Source: Desulfocapsaceae bacterium | GTDB taxonomy: Bacteria; Desulfobacterota; Desulfobulbia; Desulfobulbales; Desulfocapsaceae | Assembly: GCA_030065655.1 (NCBI GenBank) | Contig: JASJDT010000009.1 | Location: forward strand, 1-33,220 | Direction of reading: 5' to 3' | Length of the DNA stretch: 33,220 bases | The notes under the pieces: generated by a model | The model's input: the letters and a program-made list of their open reading frames with translations, nothing else | Databases searched by the model: none | Told to the model about the DNA's origin: nothing | Position numbers and translations under genes: made by a program | Part shown: positions 15,824-24,440 of the stretch, piece after piece | Numbering within the stretch: the stretch's first letter is position 1 | Layout of the letters: every line of letters starts with the position of its first letter

Positions 15824-15994
15824 TTATGAAATCTTCTGGGGTTTGCAGACATTTTCTGCTTTTGCTGCGCTCCTGCCGCAGCCCTGACAGAAATGAGTAG
15901 CCGGCTGGATCAGCTTGATATATGCTTGAGGATCTTTTAAATGAAGTTCTTCATCCACATGGGCGCAGAGGGTTTTTTGTTCATTGTCACTCAT
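15824..15994 (-). CDS. 56-aa small protein with a CxxC zinc-knuckle-like motif
   Basis: This gene was not in the ORF track. A perfect Shine-Dalgarno (TAGGAGG) lies 6 nt before the ATG. The sequence includes HFCQGCGRSAAKAENVC. Two Cys in CxGCGR, a third Cys 12 residues on (motif C-x2-C-G-R-x-A...N-x-C) and nearby His residues suggest a small metal site. Short proteins with a CGRAA...NLC-like ending occur in Desulfobacterota genomes as uncharacterised proteins, as far as I recall. There is one further Cys (TLCAHV) near the N-terminus. The gene lies 187 bp downstream of the TAXI gene on the same strand and may be transcribed alone. Confidence 0.75.
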   Translation of the reverse strand: MSDNEQKTLCAHVDEELHLKDPQAYIKLIQPATHFCQGCGRSAAKAENVCKPQKIS

Positions 15995-16181
15995 TGCTTA
16001 CCTCCTATTAAATTTGCTATTCTTGCTATATAGTGTGATTCTTAAGTAATCAAATAGTCTTCATAGTTGAAGACGTAGATTAAATGGTAGACACGTGAAC
16101 AGGTGTGTCAAGCAGGGCCTGTACTCAGTACTGTATTTGATCAAACTCGATGATTGCCTGCGTTTTTATTGAGTTGAAAAA

Positions 16182-17228
16182 CTATTCGATTATGAGCTGA
16201 TCGGGGATATCTATTCCCTGTTCTCGAAAAAAACGGGCCGCACCAGGATGGAGTGGGATAGGTAATCCGGATATGGCGTTCTGCAAGGTCATGGCGCGGG
16301 TTGCCTGGTGGATATTATTGAGGAAATCTAGATTATTGTAGATGGTTTTAACAATTTTGTAGACCGCTTCATCATCGACATCATAACGTACAGCCATAAA
16401 ATTAGGTTGAGCTATTGTACGTATTGTCTGATCCTGCAGTGGATAGGTGCCTGCAGGTATATCATATTCACTCCAGAGCCCATAGCCTTGGTTAATGCGC
16501 TCAAGTTGTTCCAAAGTGCATTCCAAGACCGTGATATCTTTTCCCAGAGCGGTAAAGGCACGAGCAACGGCACTTGCCGGTGGACCTGCCGGTATATTAA
16601 TGCCAGCAACTGACCCATTCATGAGGGCTTCAGCGCTCTCTCCATAGCCAAGATGGACGAGCTGGAAATCCCTCTCCGGAGTGAAGCCGAGCCGTTTAAG
16701 AATATGGCGACCGGATCCTTCAGTTCCTGAATTTTCCTCTCCTATGGAAAATCTCCTGCCGATCAAGAGTTCCATATCACTGAGATTTCCACTGCGGACC
16801 AGATCCGATTGGATGGTAAAATGTTCGACGTTGCGCCAGAGCATGGTAACCGAACGCAGAAATTTTTTTGGTCCGGTGTCGGTAAAAGCTCCTTTGCCAT
16901 TCCAGGCCCAGGCACCATAGAGGCCCTGTAAGATGGCAAACTGCGCCTCATTATTGCCAAGAAGTCGAATGTTTTCACCGGAACCGGCTGAACTGATTGC
17001 CGATAGTGAGATCTTATCCTTCGGTTCAAGCTTGATCTTGGTCAGGGTGGCAACGGCAACCCCAACCGGATAATACGTTCCACCCGTGGTGGCGGTGGTG
17101 AAAGTATAATTTCCCTCACTTTTTGACATTAATGGAGTGGCAAGGCAGAACAAAACAGCAATAACCGGCAGGAGCAGGGAATGGGAGGGGACACTGCCTC
17201 TACGGTCGACATGCCCTTTAAAGATCAT
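16182..17228 (-). CDS. TAXI-family TRAP solute-binding protein (orphan, after the two-component genes)
   Basis: The periplasmic binding protein of the TAXI family is recognised by FTTATTGGTYYPVG, the segment SAGSGENIRLLGNNEAQFAILQ, and later SIGEENSGTEGSGRHILKRLG. The signal peptide (LLLPVIAVLFCLATPLMS) is near residues 18-37. The track starts at 17270, but the ATG at 17228 has AGGA 11 nt upstream and overlaps the end of the sigma-54 regulator gene by 11 nt. The ATG at 17237 is an alternative. No permease follows, and the only TRAP permease is 8 kb away with its own TAXI protein. Its position as the third gene after a DctB/DctD-like pair suggests a sensing partner for the kinase or a second binding protein for the distant permease (inference). 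Confidence 0.88.
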   Translation of the reverse strand: MIFKGHVDRRGSVPSHSLLLPVIAVLFCLATPLMSKSEGNYTFTTATTGGTYYPVGVAVATLTKIKLEPKDKISLSAISSAGSGENIRLLGNNEAQFAILQGLYGAWAWNGKGAFTDTGPKKFLRSVTMLWRNVEHFTIQSDLVRSGNLSDMELLIGRRFSIGEENSGTEGSGRHILKRLGFTPERDFQLVHLGYGESAEALMNGSVAGINIPAGPPASAVARAFTALGKDITVLECTLEQLERINQGYGLWSEYDIPAGTYPLQDQTIRTIAQPNFMAVRYDVDDEAVYKIVKTIYNNLDFLNNIHQATRAMTLQNAISGLPIPLHPGAARFFREQGIDIPDQLIIE

Positions 17229-18609
17229 TATTTTCATTTTCCTGAAGAAAGTTTTTGCGGGATATTCCATGGTTTTTCATCTTCTGATTGAGGGTGCGCC
17301 GGGGTAGTTCAAGTTCTTCGAGTACCGCACTGACATTTCCCCGATGACGTTTCAATGAGTATTCAATTACACAACGCTCAAAGTTGGCGGCTTGATCGGC
17401 AAGTGAGAAAAATTCGGATTGTTTCTCCAGGGAACTATGCTGAAGGATATGTCTAACCCGCTGTTGTGGCGGCAGGGAAGAGAGAATATAACGCTCAGCA
17501 GCGTTTTTTAACTCACGAACATTACCTGGCCAGTTGTGGGTCATCATCAACCGAATGTTGTCATTGTCCAAAGGTGGCGTATCCCGTTCATAGCGTTCCG
17601 CTGCCTGAAGACAGTAGTACTCAAAAAGTAAGATGATATCACTGCCACGCTGACGCAGCGGTGGAATCTTGATTTCGGCGACATTGAGGCGATAGTAGAG
17701 ATCCTGACGAAAGCTTCCATCCGCACATGCCTGGCGCGGATCACCATTGGTGGCGCTGATGATTCGAATATCAATGGGAATTGCCTTGTTACTGCCTAGG
17801 CGCTCTATTTCTCTTTCCTGGAGTACGCGCAGTACTTTCACCTGCAGATTTGGCGGCATGGCATTTACTTCATCGAGAAAAAGGGTACCGCCGTTGGCTT
17901 TTTCAAACTTGCCGATGCGCCGCCCTTGGGCACCGGTGAAGGCTCCTGGCTCGTGACCGAACAATTCACTCTCAAATAACGTCTCCGGTATGGCACCACA
18001 ATTTATGGCCACAAAATTTTCTTTGCCTCTTCCGCTTATTTCATGGAGGCAGCGGGCAACCACTTCTTTTCCTGAACCGGTTTCGCCAACCAAAAATACA
18101 CTGGCATCCGTTGGTCCAAGGTCCTGGATTTCCTGATGTAGAAACTGGATGGGCTCACTATTGCCAAGCAACTTTTTTTCCAGGCCGGTCGACTGATCGA
18201 GCTTGCTTTTCAATGCTCTGTTTTCCAGAATAAGGCGTCTTTTTTCTCCGGCCCGGCGGATGGTTTCCAAGAGTATTTCCGGTTCGAAGGGCTTTTCAAT
18301 GAAGTCATAAGCGCCGCTACGCATGGCCGAGACAGCCATAGGAATATCACCATGGGCAGTGATAAAAACAACCGGGATTTGGTAATCTATCGCCAAAGCT
18401 TTTTCCATCAGTTCAATGCCATCCATGCCAGGCATACGGATATCGGTCACCAGTACCCCGTCAAAATCAACGGAGAGATGCGGTAAAACCGCATCGGCCT
18501 GGTCAAAACTTTCTACTTCATAGTCACTGAGACTGAGCCACTGAGCAATGGACACCCTCATGCTCTCTTCATCATCGACTACGAACACCTTCTCCACCCT
18601 GGTTGACAT
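17218..18609 (-). CDS. Sigma-54-dependent response regulator (DctD/NtrC family)
   Basis: This 463-aa activator has a receiver domain (residues 1 to about 120, VVDDEESM, phospho-Asp56 in VTDIRMPG). A sigma-54 AAA+ domain follows (GETGSGKE Walker A at about 173, GAFTGA loop that contacts sigma-54, GGTLFLDEV Walker B, GNVRELKN). A Fis-type helix-turn-helix lies at the C-terminus (NVSAVLEELELPRRTLNQKMKNHG). All key motifs are intact. The kinase gene ends 4 nt upstream and the TAXI gene overlaps the 3' end, so the three genes form one operon. The target is presumably a transport or catabolic promoter with a -24/-12 element. I saw no convincing one in this window. Confidence 0.93.
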   Translation of the reverse strand: MSTRVEKVFVVDDEESMRVSIAQWLSLSDYEVESFDQADAVLPHLSVDFDGVLVTDIRMPGMDGIELMEKALAIDYQIPVVFITAHGDIPMAVSAMRSGAYDFIEKPFEPEILLETIRRAGEKRRLILENRALKSKLDQSTGLEKKLLGNSEPIQFLHQEIQDLGPTDASVFLVGETGSGKEVVARCLHEISGRGKENFVAINCGAIPETLFESELFGHEPGAFTGAQGRRIGKFEKANGGTLFLDEVNAMPPNLQVKVLRVLQEREIERLGSNKAIPIDIRIISATNGDPRQACADGSFRQDLYYRLNVAEIKIPPLRQRGSDIILLFEYYCLQAAERYERDTPPLDNDNIRLMMTHNWPGNVRELKNAAERYILSSLPPQQRVRHILQHSSLEKQSEFFSLADQAANFERCVIEYSLKRHRGNVSAVLEELELPRRTLNQKMKNHGISRKNFLQENENNDL

Positions 18610-18613
18610 ACAT

Positions 18614-20404
18614 TCACTCCTGACCTGCTTGCGGCAGCTCCACTATAAATTGGGCACCACCTGCCTGAAGATTTTCAGCTCGAATACTTCCGTCCATGTC
18701 CTCAACAATACCATAGGCAATTGACAGACCCAGCCCCAACCCTTTGCCGATTTCCTTGGTGGTAAAAAAAGGATCAAACAGCGAGTCCATAACCTCGTCC
18801 GATATACCAGCACCACTGTCTGAAACTGTTAATATGGCTTTTTCATTGGTTGTTTGCAGCAAAACCTTAATAGTTTTGGACGATGCCTGTTGCACGGCAT
18901 CGAGACTGTTGTGCAGGAGATTACTCAGTACTTGCTCGAGCTGCAAGCTGTCGCCGCGGATCGAAACACGGCAATTCCTGTCCACTTCCGTGCTAAGTGC
19001 TACTCCCGCTTTACTGCATTGAGGTTCCAATTGACGAACAACATTGTAGATCAACGCGCCAAGTTCAATAGTTACCACCTTTCCTTTTCTCTTTCTGGCA
19101 AAGGTTTTTAGTTGTCCAGTTATTTTTCCCATACGGTCAGTGAGGCCGGCAATAAAGTCGAGGTTCTCGTTTACCTTGTCTACCTCATTGCGCTCAAGCA
19201 GTATTCGGCAACTGGCCACAAAAGTACGTATGGCTGTGACAGGCTGATTGAGTTCGTGAGCGATAGCAGCAGACATGCGGCCCAGGGCAGCAAGTTTATC
19301 TGCTTGAACGAGTTCTCTTTGGGTTTGGCGCAGATCGTTTTCTGTTAGCTGGTGTTTGGCAATTTCCAGTCTAAGCCGCTCGTTGATTTCACCAACGGCT
19401 TGGGCTCTTTTGGCTTCCTGACGGGAGATGAGTTTCTGTCTTCTCTCCCGAATGTAGAGAAATGTTAATAACAAAAACGAAGAGAGAATAGTTGCGACGA
19501 TAATAGCCAAAGCTTTGTTGTTTTTGACGGCTTCAAGACTCGAGAGATAATGTATTCGCCAGCCGTATTCAGGTAGTTGTAAGGCATTTTCGAGATATCT
19601 GGTGGTATCAAGCTGAAGGATATTATAATTTCTGACGCTGTGTCTCTCCAGTTGCAAGGTAGGGAGAGGGAGGTTGAGGTATTTTACCGCTTGCAGCCTC
19701 TGCGTAGTATGATCGGGTAATTCTCGTAGAGATGTATATTTCCATTCCTGATTACTGGTAAGAAAAATTACGCCGAAGGCATCGCTGACAATGACCGCTT
19801 CGCCACTCTTTTTCCAGGTTTCCTGCATTGCTTCCAGGTTGATCTTGACGACGATAACTCCCAGAAAGGATCCCTTATCCTTTACTGGATAGGATAGAAA
19901 AAAACCGGGTTGACGGGTTTGGAGGCCGACGGCGTAGTAGCCGCCGGTTTGCCCCGACCTGGCATCGGTGAAATAGGGCCGGAAGCTATAATTGTGGCCA
20001 AGCAGGCTTTGTGGTGTTCGCCAGTTGCTGGTGGCGACAGTGGTGCCGCCCTGATCGAGGACATAGATCAATGCTCCCGAAGCCCGGGCGAAATCCTCGA
20101 GGTGGGGATTAACCCTGATTGCAGGAATATTGTTCTGGAGCAGGTCAATAATTTTATCATTTCTTGCCAGGACGTAAGGCAGGTGACGATGTTTCTCCAT
20201 GGTGTTCCGCAGGGTGGTTGCATAGAGATTTAGCCGTAACTCACCCGTAGAGGCAAGCTGATCGAGTGTTCTTTTTTCGGTGAGTTCGGCAATTTGCCAG
20301 ATCGAGATGGAGAGTATGGAAACGGTCAGCAAAACAGCAAAAGTTTTGCTTTTAATCACATGGTAAAACTTCTGGTAAGGCTCTGATCTACCTGGACTTC
20401 TCAT
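18614..20404 (-). CDS. DctB-like sensor histidine kinase
   Basis: This 596-aa membrane kinase resembles C4-dicarboxylate sensor DctB. TM1 is at about 20-40 and TM2 at about 300-320. Between them lies a periplasmic double-Cache domain (HLPYVLARNDKI, YVLDQGGTTVATSNW, FRPYF, GYYAVGLQTRQPGFFLSYPV). A coiled-coil linker follows, then a HisKA box (ALGRMSAAIAHELNQPVTAI, His at about 380) and an HATPase with NLLHNSLDAV, DSGAGIS and GKGLGLGLSIAYGIV. The YPV/FFLSYP region is the ligand pocket in DctB-type Cache domains, so an organic acid ligand is likely but unknown. It precedes its cognate regulator by 4 nt and follows larA by 58 nt. The start ATG has a weak ribosome-binding site. Confidence 0.92.
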   Translation of the reverse strand: MRSPGRSEPYQKFYHVIKSKTFAVLLTVSILSISIWQIAELTEKRTLDQLASTGELRLNLYATTLRNTMEKHRHLPYVLARNDKIIDLLQNNIPAIRVNPHLEDFARASGALIYVLDQGGTTVATSNWRTPQSLLGHNYSFRPYFTDARSGQTGGYYAVGLQTRQPGFFLSYPVKDKGSFLGVIVVKINLEAMQETWKKSGEAVIVSDAFGVIFLTSNQEWKYTSLRELPDHTTQRLQAVKYLNLPLPTLQLERHSVRNYNILQLDTTRYLENALQLPEYGWRIHYLSSLEAVKNNKALAIIVATILSSFLLLTFLYIRERRQKLISRQEAKRAQAVGEINERLRLEIAKHQLTENDLRQTQRELVQADKLAALGRMSAAIAHELNQPVTAIRTFVASCRILLERNEVDKVNENLDFIAGLTDRMGKITGQLKTFARKRKGKVVTIELGALIYNVVRQLEPQCSKAGVALSTEVDRNCRVSIRGDSLQLEQVLSNLLHNSLDAVQQASSKTIKVLLQTTNEKAILTVSDSGAGISDEVMDSLFDPFFTTKEIGKGLGLGLSIAYGIVEDMDGSIRAENLQAGGAQFIVELPQAGQE

Positions 20405-20462
20405 TGGATGCAGTTATGATCATACGCTACTGAATGAATTTACCATCCCGGTAAAAGAGATA

Positions 20463-21695
20463 TCAAATCGACTTACGGACAAGTAGACTGGCATTGGCTA
20501 TATAGGCTGATTCTTCTTGTAAATTTGAGAGAAAGTCAAGAGCTTTACTCTTATCCCACTTTTCTACCCCGATCTTTTTACAGATATCCTCAGTCAGTTC
20601 CGTGACCATGGCAATGCGGATGCGGCGGGTTTTGGTCATCATGGCCAGGGCTGTACCACCGTTACCCTGATAATTCTCTGTAAGTTTGGCAAATGCCCTT
20701 GAAAAATCACCAAGCTCAAACCAGGGAAGAAAGGTGGTTGAGCCGATGTCATCTCGACATTCACTGAAGATGAGCAGTAGCCCGCCGTCTTCAACAAACA
20801 TCGCACTGTTATGAATAGCCTTATGGCTTTGGATGAAGTTGATGTCTTTGGGAAAGCCACCGCAGGAGGCTACTACCACAGGAAATTGGTGAGAGGCTGA
20901 TTCACAGAGACTGCCGTGGTAGCGGCAGGCTTCCAGGTAAGTTTCTCTGGTGGAGCCAATGAGGAAATCACAGACATCACCGTGCGAATTCATTATTCCG
21001 TGGATAGCAAGATCGGATTCCTTGCAATCGGCGATTTCGAAGAGGTCGTCGGCAAGGGGGTTGTCTGCCAGTACACCGGGCTGACAACCGATACTCAACT
21101 CGGCTGTGTTCCGGTCAAGATAGAGTCCATGGTTGGCATAAATCGCCTCGCGTTCACCACAGCCGGGAAAGATGAGTTTTCTTCCTCCTCCATAGCCGGC
21201 AAAATAGTGATGGCAGATAGGGCCAATTGTGATAACGCAGGAAGCATCCAGGATATCCTGACGTATGCGGATTGGCGTACCTTTGGAGGTTGTACCGAGA
21301 TCTTTGAAGCATTCGCCCTGGGTACAATCATGATGGATGAAGGTGAACTTATTATAGGTCTCTCCGTAACATTGATAGCTTTCTTCATCGCTTTGACGCG
21401 GGTGGGTGCCATAGGCGATGATGAAACAAAGCCTCTCAGCCAAGGTACCAAATTTTATTAAGGTCTCGGTCAATATCGGCAGGTAGGTGCCATATCCACA
21501 AACTCGAGTCTTATCGGCTACAATGACAACCGGAGCGCTAAGATCGGGCTGTCTCTCGTGAAGTGCATCATCAAGTATTTGTGAAAAGCGTTCCGGATTC
21601 ATGACAGCTTCAGGCTCACGAATAACTAGAAACGAAGTGCTGTCCGGCAGATCTGCCGGTAAAGATGTATTGCCGTAGGGGATGCTGACGTTCAT
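20463..21695 (-). CDS. larA: LarA-family nickel-pincer racemase/epimerase
   Basis: LarA interconverts 2-hydroxyacid stereoisomers using the nickel-pincer nucleotide cofactor covalently held by a lysine. The visible family motifs are ADKTR, AYGTHPR (catalytic His), GHHYFAGYGGGRK-type sequence (present as CHHYFAGYGGGRKLIFPG, with a His and the cofactor Lys), and KAIHNSAMFVEDGG. The length, 410 aa, is near the family norm (about 420). The LarA superfamily is broad (lactate, malate and other 2-hydroxyacids), so the substrate is open. No larB, larC or larE cofactor-synthesis genes lie in the window. It starts 22 nt after korC on the same strand and may share its transcript, although its base composition is less GC-rich than the kor genes. 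Confidence 0.88.
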   Translation of the reverse strand: MNVSIPYGNTSLPADLPDSTSFLVIREPEAVMNPERFSQILDDALHERQPDLSAPVVIVADKTRVCGYGTYLPILTETLIKFGTLAERLCFIIAYGTHPRQSDEESYQCYGETYNKFTFIHHDCTQGECFKDLGTTSKGTPIRIRQDILDASCVITIGPICHHYFAGYGGGRKLIFPGCGEREAIYANHGLYLDRNTAELSIGCQPGVLADNPLADDLFEIADCKESDLAIHGIMNSHGDVCDFLIGSTRETYLEACRYHGSLCESASHQFPVVVASCGGFPKDINFIQSHKAIHNSAMFVEDGGLLLIFSECRDDIGSTTFLPWFELGDFSRAFAKLTENYQGNGGTALAMMTKTRRIRIAMVTELTEDICKKIGVEKWDKSKALDFLSNLQEESAYIANASLLVRKSI

Positions 21696-21717
21696 TACCA
21701 GTAATAGTTACTTGTTG

Positions 21718-22266
21718 TTATCGCATTGAGAAATCAGCACCCATATCGATGCCAAGCTCACAGGCCTTGATGTTCATCTCGAGAAAGTCCCTTGGTACCC
21801 GGGCCTTGACGGCAGCGATCAGCGAGTCCGGCTTGATCATCTCGGTCAAGCCCACCAGGGCACCCAATACACAGATGTTAAAGACGATGGGCTTGCCGAT
21901 CTGCTCCATGACCTGCTCATACATGGGCAGCTCCAGCTGCTTGGCATCCACCTTGGTGGCCTGCTCGACAAAGCGTGAGTCGGTGAGCAAAATACCACCC
22001 GGCCTGATAATCGGGGCAAAGCTGGTATAGGCCGCCTGGGTCAGGCAGACCAGGATGTTGGGTTGGGTAACTCCTGGAAAATCAATCTCATCATGGCTGA
22101 GGATGACATCGCTTCTGGTCGCCCCGCCCCGGGCGGCAGCACCGTAGCTCTGCGACTGGGTGGCGTTCATGCCCTCATGAATGACCGCCGCCTCGGCCAG
22201 GATAATGGCGGCGGTGATTACCCCCTGACCGCCGGAGCCGGAAAAAACAACACGTGTCCGTTTCAT
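21718..22266 (-). CDS. korC: 2-oxoacid:ferredoxin oxidoreductase, gamma subunit
   Basis: This 182-aa gamma subunit carries the family N-terminus FSGSGGQGVITAAIILAEAA and the segment TQSQSYGAAARGGATRSDV seen in all KorC/VorC/PorG proteins. It acts with KorA, KorB and KorD in the oxidative decarboxylation of a 2-oxoacid, most likely 2-oxoglutarate, to its acyl-CoA with ferredoxin reduction, or in the reverse direction. Its start overlaps the korB stop by 4 nt (ATGA), indicating translational coupling. Confidence 0.92.
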   Translation of the reverse strand: MKRTRVVFSGSGGQGVITAAIILAEAAVIHEGMNATQSQSYGAAARGGATRSDVILSHDEIDFPGVTQPNILVCLTQAAYTSFAPIIRPGGILLTDSRFVEQATKVDAKQLELPMYEQVMEQIGKPIVFNICVLGALVGLTEMIKPDSLIAAVKARVPRDFLEMNIKACELGIDMGADFSMR

Positions 22267-23069
22267 CGCGCACCCCCCATGGCCTTGTCGACCAGTTTAT
22301 CATACTCTTCACAGTATTCGCCGCGTTCCTCTTCAACGAAGATTCCCCGCGGGATGAGATCAGGGTTCTTCTCCAGGGCCTTGGAACCGAGCTTGGCGGT
22401 GGTGTCTTTGTAGAGCTCCAGCATATCCGGGGCATCGCCCTCCTTGTTCTTGCGACCATAATGGGTAGGACACTGGGAGAGAATTTCCACCACGGAAAAA
22501 CCTTTATGCATGATCGCTTTTTTAAGATAGAGGGTCGATTCCTTGGCATGATAGGTGGTCGATCTGGCCACAAAGGAAGCACCGGCAGCCTTGGCCAGCT
22601 TGACCACGTCGAACTCCTGGTCGATGGTCAGAAACGGCGCCGTGGTCGCCCGTTTACCACAGCCGGACAGGGGCGAGAACTGGCCGCCGGTCATGCCGTA
22701 GATCCGGTTGTTCATGACAATGGCGGTAATGTTAATGTTTCTTCTAGCCGCATGGATGAAATGATTGCCGCCGATGGCCAGAGCATCACCATCACCCATG
22801 GGTACCAGCAGATTAAGCGCCGGCTTGGCCAGCTTCACCCCGGTGGCAAAGGCCAGGGCCCGGCCATGCAAAGTGTGCAGGGAGTGGAAGTCGACATAGC
22901 CGGAGATCCTGGCCGAGCAGCCGATCCCCGAGGTCATGACGATATCGTTTTTCGCCAGGCCCAGCTCTTCAACCGCGTGCAGCAGCGAGCTCAGCACGAT
23001 GCCGTGGCCGCAGCCGGGACACCAGATATGCGGAAAGAACCGCTGTCTGAGATAATCTTTGATAGCCAT
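22263..23069 (-). CDS. korB: 2-oxoacid:ferredoxin oxidoreductase, beta (TPP-binding) subunit
   Basis: This 268-aa subunit binds thiamine diphosphate: GDGDALAIGGNHFIHAARRN followed by the second TPP element NNRIYGMTGGQ. The N-terminal CPGCGHG motif contributes cysteine ligands for the catalytic iron-sulfur cluster. The size matches KorB (about 270-290 aa). It begins 2 nt after the korA stop. The substrate (2-oxoglutarate versus branched 2-oxoacid) is inferred from subunit sizes and the four-gene DABC order, and is not certain. Confidence 0.92.
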   Translation of the reverse strand: MAIKDYLRQRFFPHIWCPGCGHGIVLSSLLHAVEELGLAKNDIVMTSGIGCSARISGYVDFHSLHTLHGRALAFATGVKLAKPALNLLVPMGDGDALAIGGNHFIHAARRNINITAIVMNNRIYGMTGGQFSPLSGCGKRATTAPFLTIDQEFDVVKLAKAAGASFVARSTTYHAKESTLYLKKAIMHKGFSVVEILSQCPTHYGRKNKEGDAPDMLELYKDTTAKLGSKALEKNPDLIPRGIFVEEERGEYCEEYDKLVDKAMGGAR

Positions 23070-23071
23070 GT

Positions 23072-24220
23072 CTATACTCCTCTGCCCTGGATAACCCGCA
23101 GGAGCTGTTTAATATCGGTCGGGGTGATCAACTCGCCGTCGATCCTGTTGGCCAGGAAGACATTTTCCGGATGATCAACCGCACTCTTCACCTGAGCCAG
23201 AACTTGACCCATGTTCATCTCCACCACGATGACCGCCTTGGCCCCGCTGCACTTCTCACGGATCATGGCGGTGGGGAAGGGCCAGATGGACTGGAGCTCG
23301 AGCACGCCTATTTTCTCGCCGCGCTTGCGCCGGTTTTTAGCCAGATGGATGGCCGATCTGGCCGAAGAGCCGTAGGAGACCATGACATAATCGGCATCTT
23401 CTAAGAAATGTTCCTTGTGCCGGGTGATGGAATGGACGTTGTTTTCGATCTTATCGACGATATGATGGAGCAGTTCGTTGACCACCCGGGGATTGTTCGA
23501 AGGAAAACCCCACATGTCATGGAACAGACCGGTGACATTATAGCGGTGGACGTCGCCGAAGTCAGACATGGGCAGCCGGCCGTCTTCCCGGGGCAGGTAG
23601 GGGTGATAGTCCACACCCTTGCCCACCGAAGTGCGCAGCCGGTCAACAATAGGCAGCGCACCTTCTTCGGGGATAACCAGTTTCTCGCGCATATGACCGA
23701 TGGCCTCATCGAGCAAAAGGATGACCGGCGTACGGTAGGTTTCGGCCAGGTTGAAAGCATCCACGGTGATGGCAAAGACATCCTGATGGTTCGAGGCGGT
23801 CAGGGCGATGATTCCATGATCACCGTGGGTGCCCCAGCGTGCCTGGTTGACATCGCCCTGGCTGACATGAGTGGGATTACCGGTGGATGGGCCGCCCCGC
23901 TGGACATTGGCGATAACGCAGGGAATCTCCGCCATGCAGGCGTAGCCGATGGCCTCCTGTTTAAGCGAAAACCCTGGCCCGGAGGTGGCGGTCATGACCT
24001 TCTTACCGGTGAGTGACGCTCCGATGATGGCGCACATGGAGGCGATCTCATCCTCCATCTGGATGAATTTGCCACCTGCCCTTGGCAGTCTGCCGGAGAG
24101 TGATTCGGCGATCTCCGTGGAGGGGGTGATGGGGTAGCCGGCATAGAAGTTGAGCCCGGCATACAGGGCTCCTTCGACACAGGCTTCGTTGCCCTGGACA
24201 AAGCGGATATTATTTTTCAT
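23072..24220 (-). CDS. korA: 2-oxoacid:ferredoxin oxidoreductase, alpha subunit
   Basis: This 382-aa subunit has the typical start FVQGNEACVEGALYAGLNFYAGYPITPSTEIAE, then MEDEIASMCAIIGASLTGKKVMTATSGPG, and QRGGPSTGNPTHVSQGD. The track starts at 24403 with a low-quality GC-rich N-terminus. The real ATG is at 24220, where GGGAGG lies 6 nt upstream and the conserved N-terminus begins. It overlaps the korD stop by 11 nt. It forms the pyrimidine-binding half of the catalytic core with KorB. Confidence 0.93.
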   Translation of the reverse strand: MKNNIRFVQGNEACVEGALYAGLNFYAGYPITPSTEIAESLSGRLPRAGGKFIQMEDEIASMCAIIGASLTGKKVMTATSGPGFSLKQEAIGYACMAEIPCVIANVQRGGPSTGNPTHVSQGDVNQARWGTHGDHGIIALTASNHQDVFAITVDAFNLAETYRTPVILLLDEAIGHMREKLVIPEEGALPIVDRLRTSVGKGVDYHPYLPREDGRLPMSDFGDVHRYNVTGLFHDMWGFPSNNPRVVNELLHHIVDKIENNVHSITRHKEHFLEDADYVMVSYGSSARSAIHLAKNRRKRGEKIGVLELQSIWPFPTAMIREKCSGAKAVIVVEMNMGQVLAQVKSAVDHPENVFLANRIDGELITPTDIKQLLRVIQGRGV

Positions 24221-24440
24221 GATCGCCTCCCTCACCCTTTTCGGTGATGACCTCGATGGCGAGGTCGGGACACCGTAGTTCACACATTTTACAGCAGATG
24301 CAGTCCTCCGGCCGGACGGCAATACACCTGTCCTGGCGATCAAGTTCCAACACCTGGGTCGGACAGAACTTGATGCAGATGCCGCAGCCCTTACACCAGT
24401 CACCGTTGATAACCAGCTCTTTTAGTTTCTGCTTGGCCAT
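24210..24440 (-). CDS. korD: 2-oxoacid:ferredoxin oxidoreductase, delta subunit (2x[4Fe-4S] ferredoxin)
   Basis: This 76-aa ferredoxin-like subunit has two [4Fe-4S] motifs (CKGCGICIKFCP and CICCKMCELRCP) and would carry electrons from the catalytic cluster to soluble ferredoxin. The track starts at 24539, but GAGGA lies 6 nt before the ATG at 24440 and the residues before it look non-coding. It is the first gene of the korDABC operon. The order D-A-B-C is common for 2-oxoglutarate:ferredoxin oxidoreductases of anaerobes. Confidence 0.92.
   Translation of the reverse strand: MAKQKLKELVINGDWCKGCGICIKFCPTQVLELDRQDRCIAVRPEDCICCKMCELRCPDLAIEVITEKGEGGDHEK

Noticed and set aside
20916-21461. 181-aa plus-strand ORF inside larA
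   Set aside because: It is the antisense shadow of larA, whose catalytic motifs are intact on the other strand.
22254-23174. 306-aa plus-strand ORF opposite korB/korC
   Set aside because: It is a shadow of GC-rich minus-strand genes, with no start signal and no domain.
24221-24403. N-terminal extension of korA in the ORF track
   Set aside because: It is the out-of-frame reading of korD, and a good ribosome-binding site precedes the ATG at 24220.
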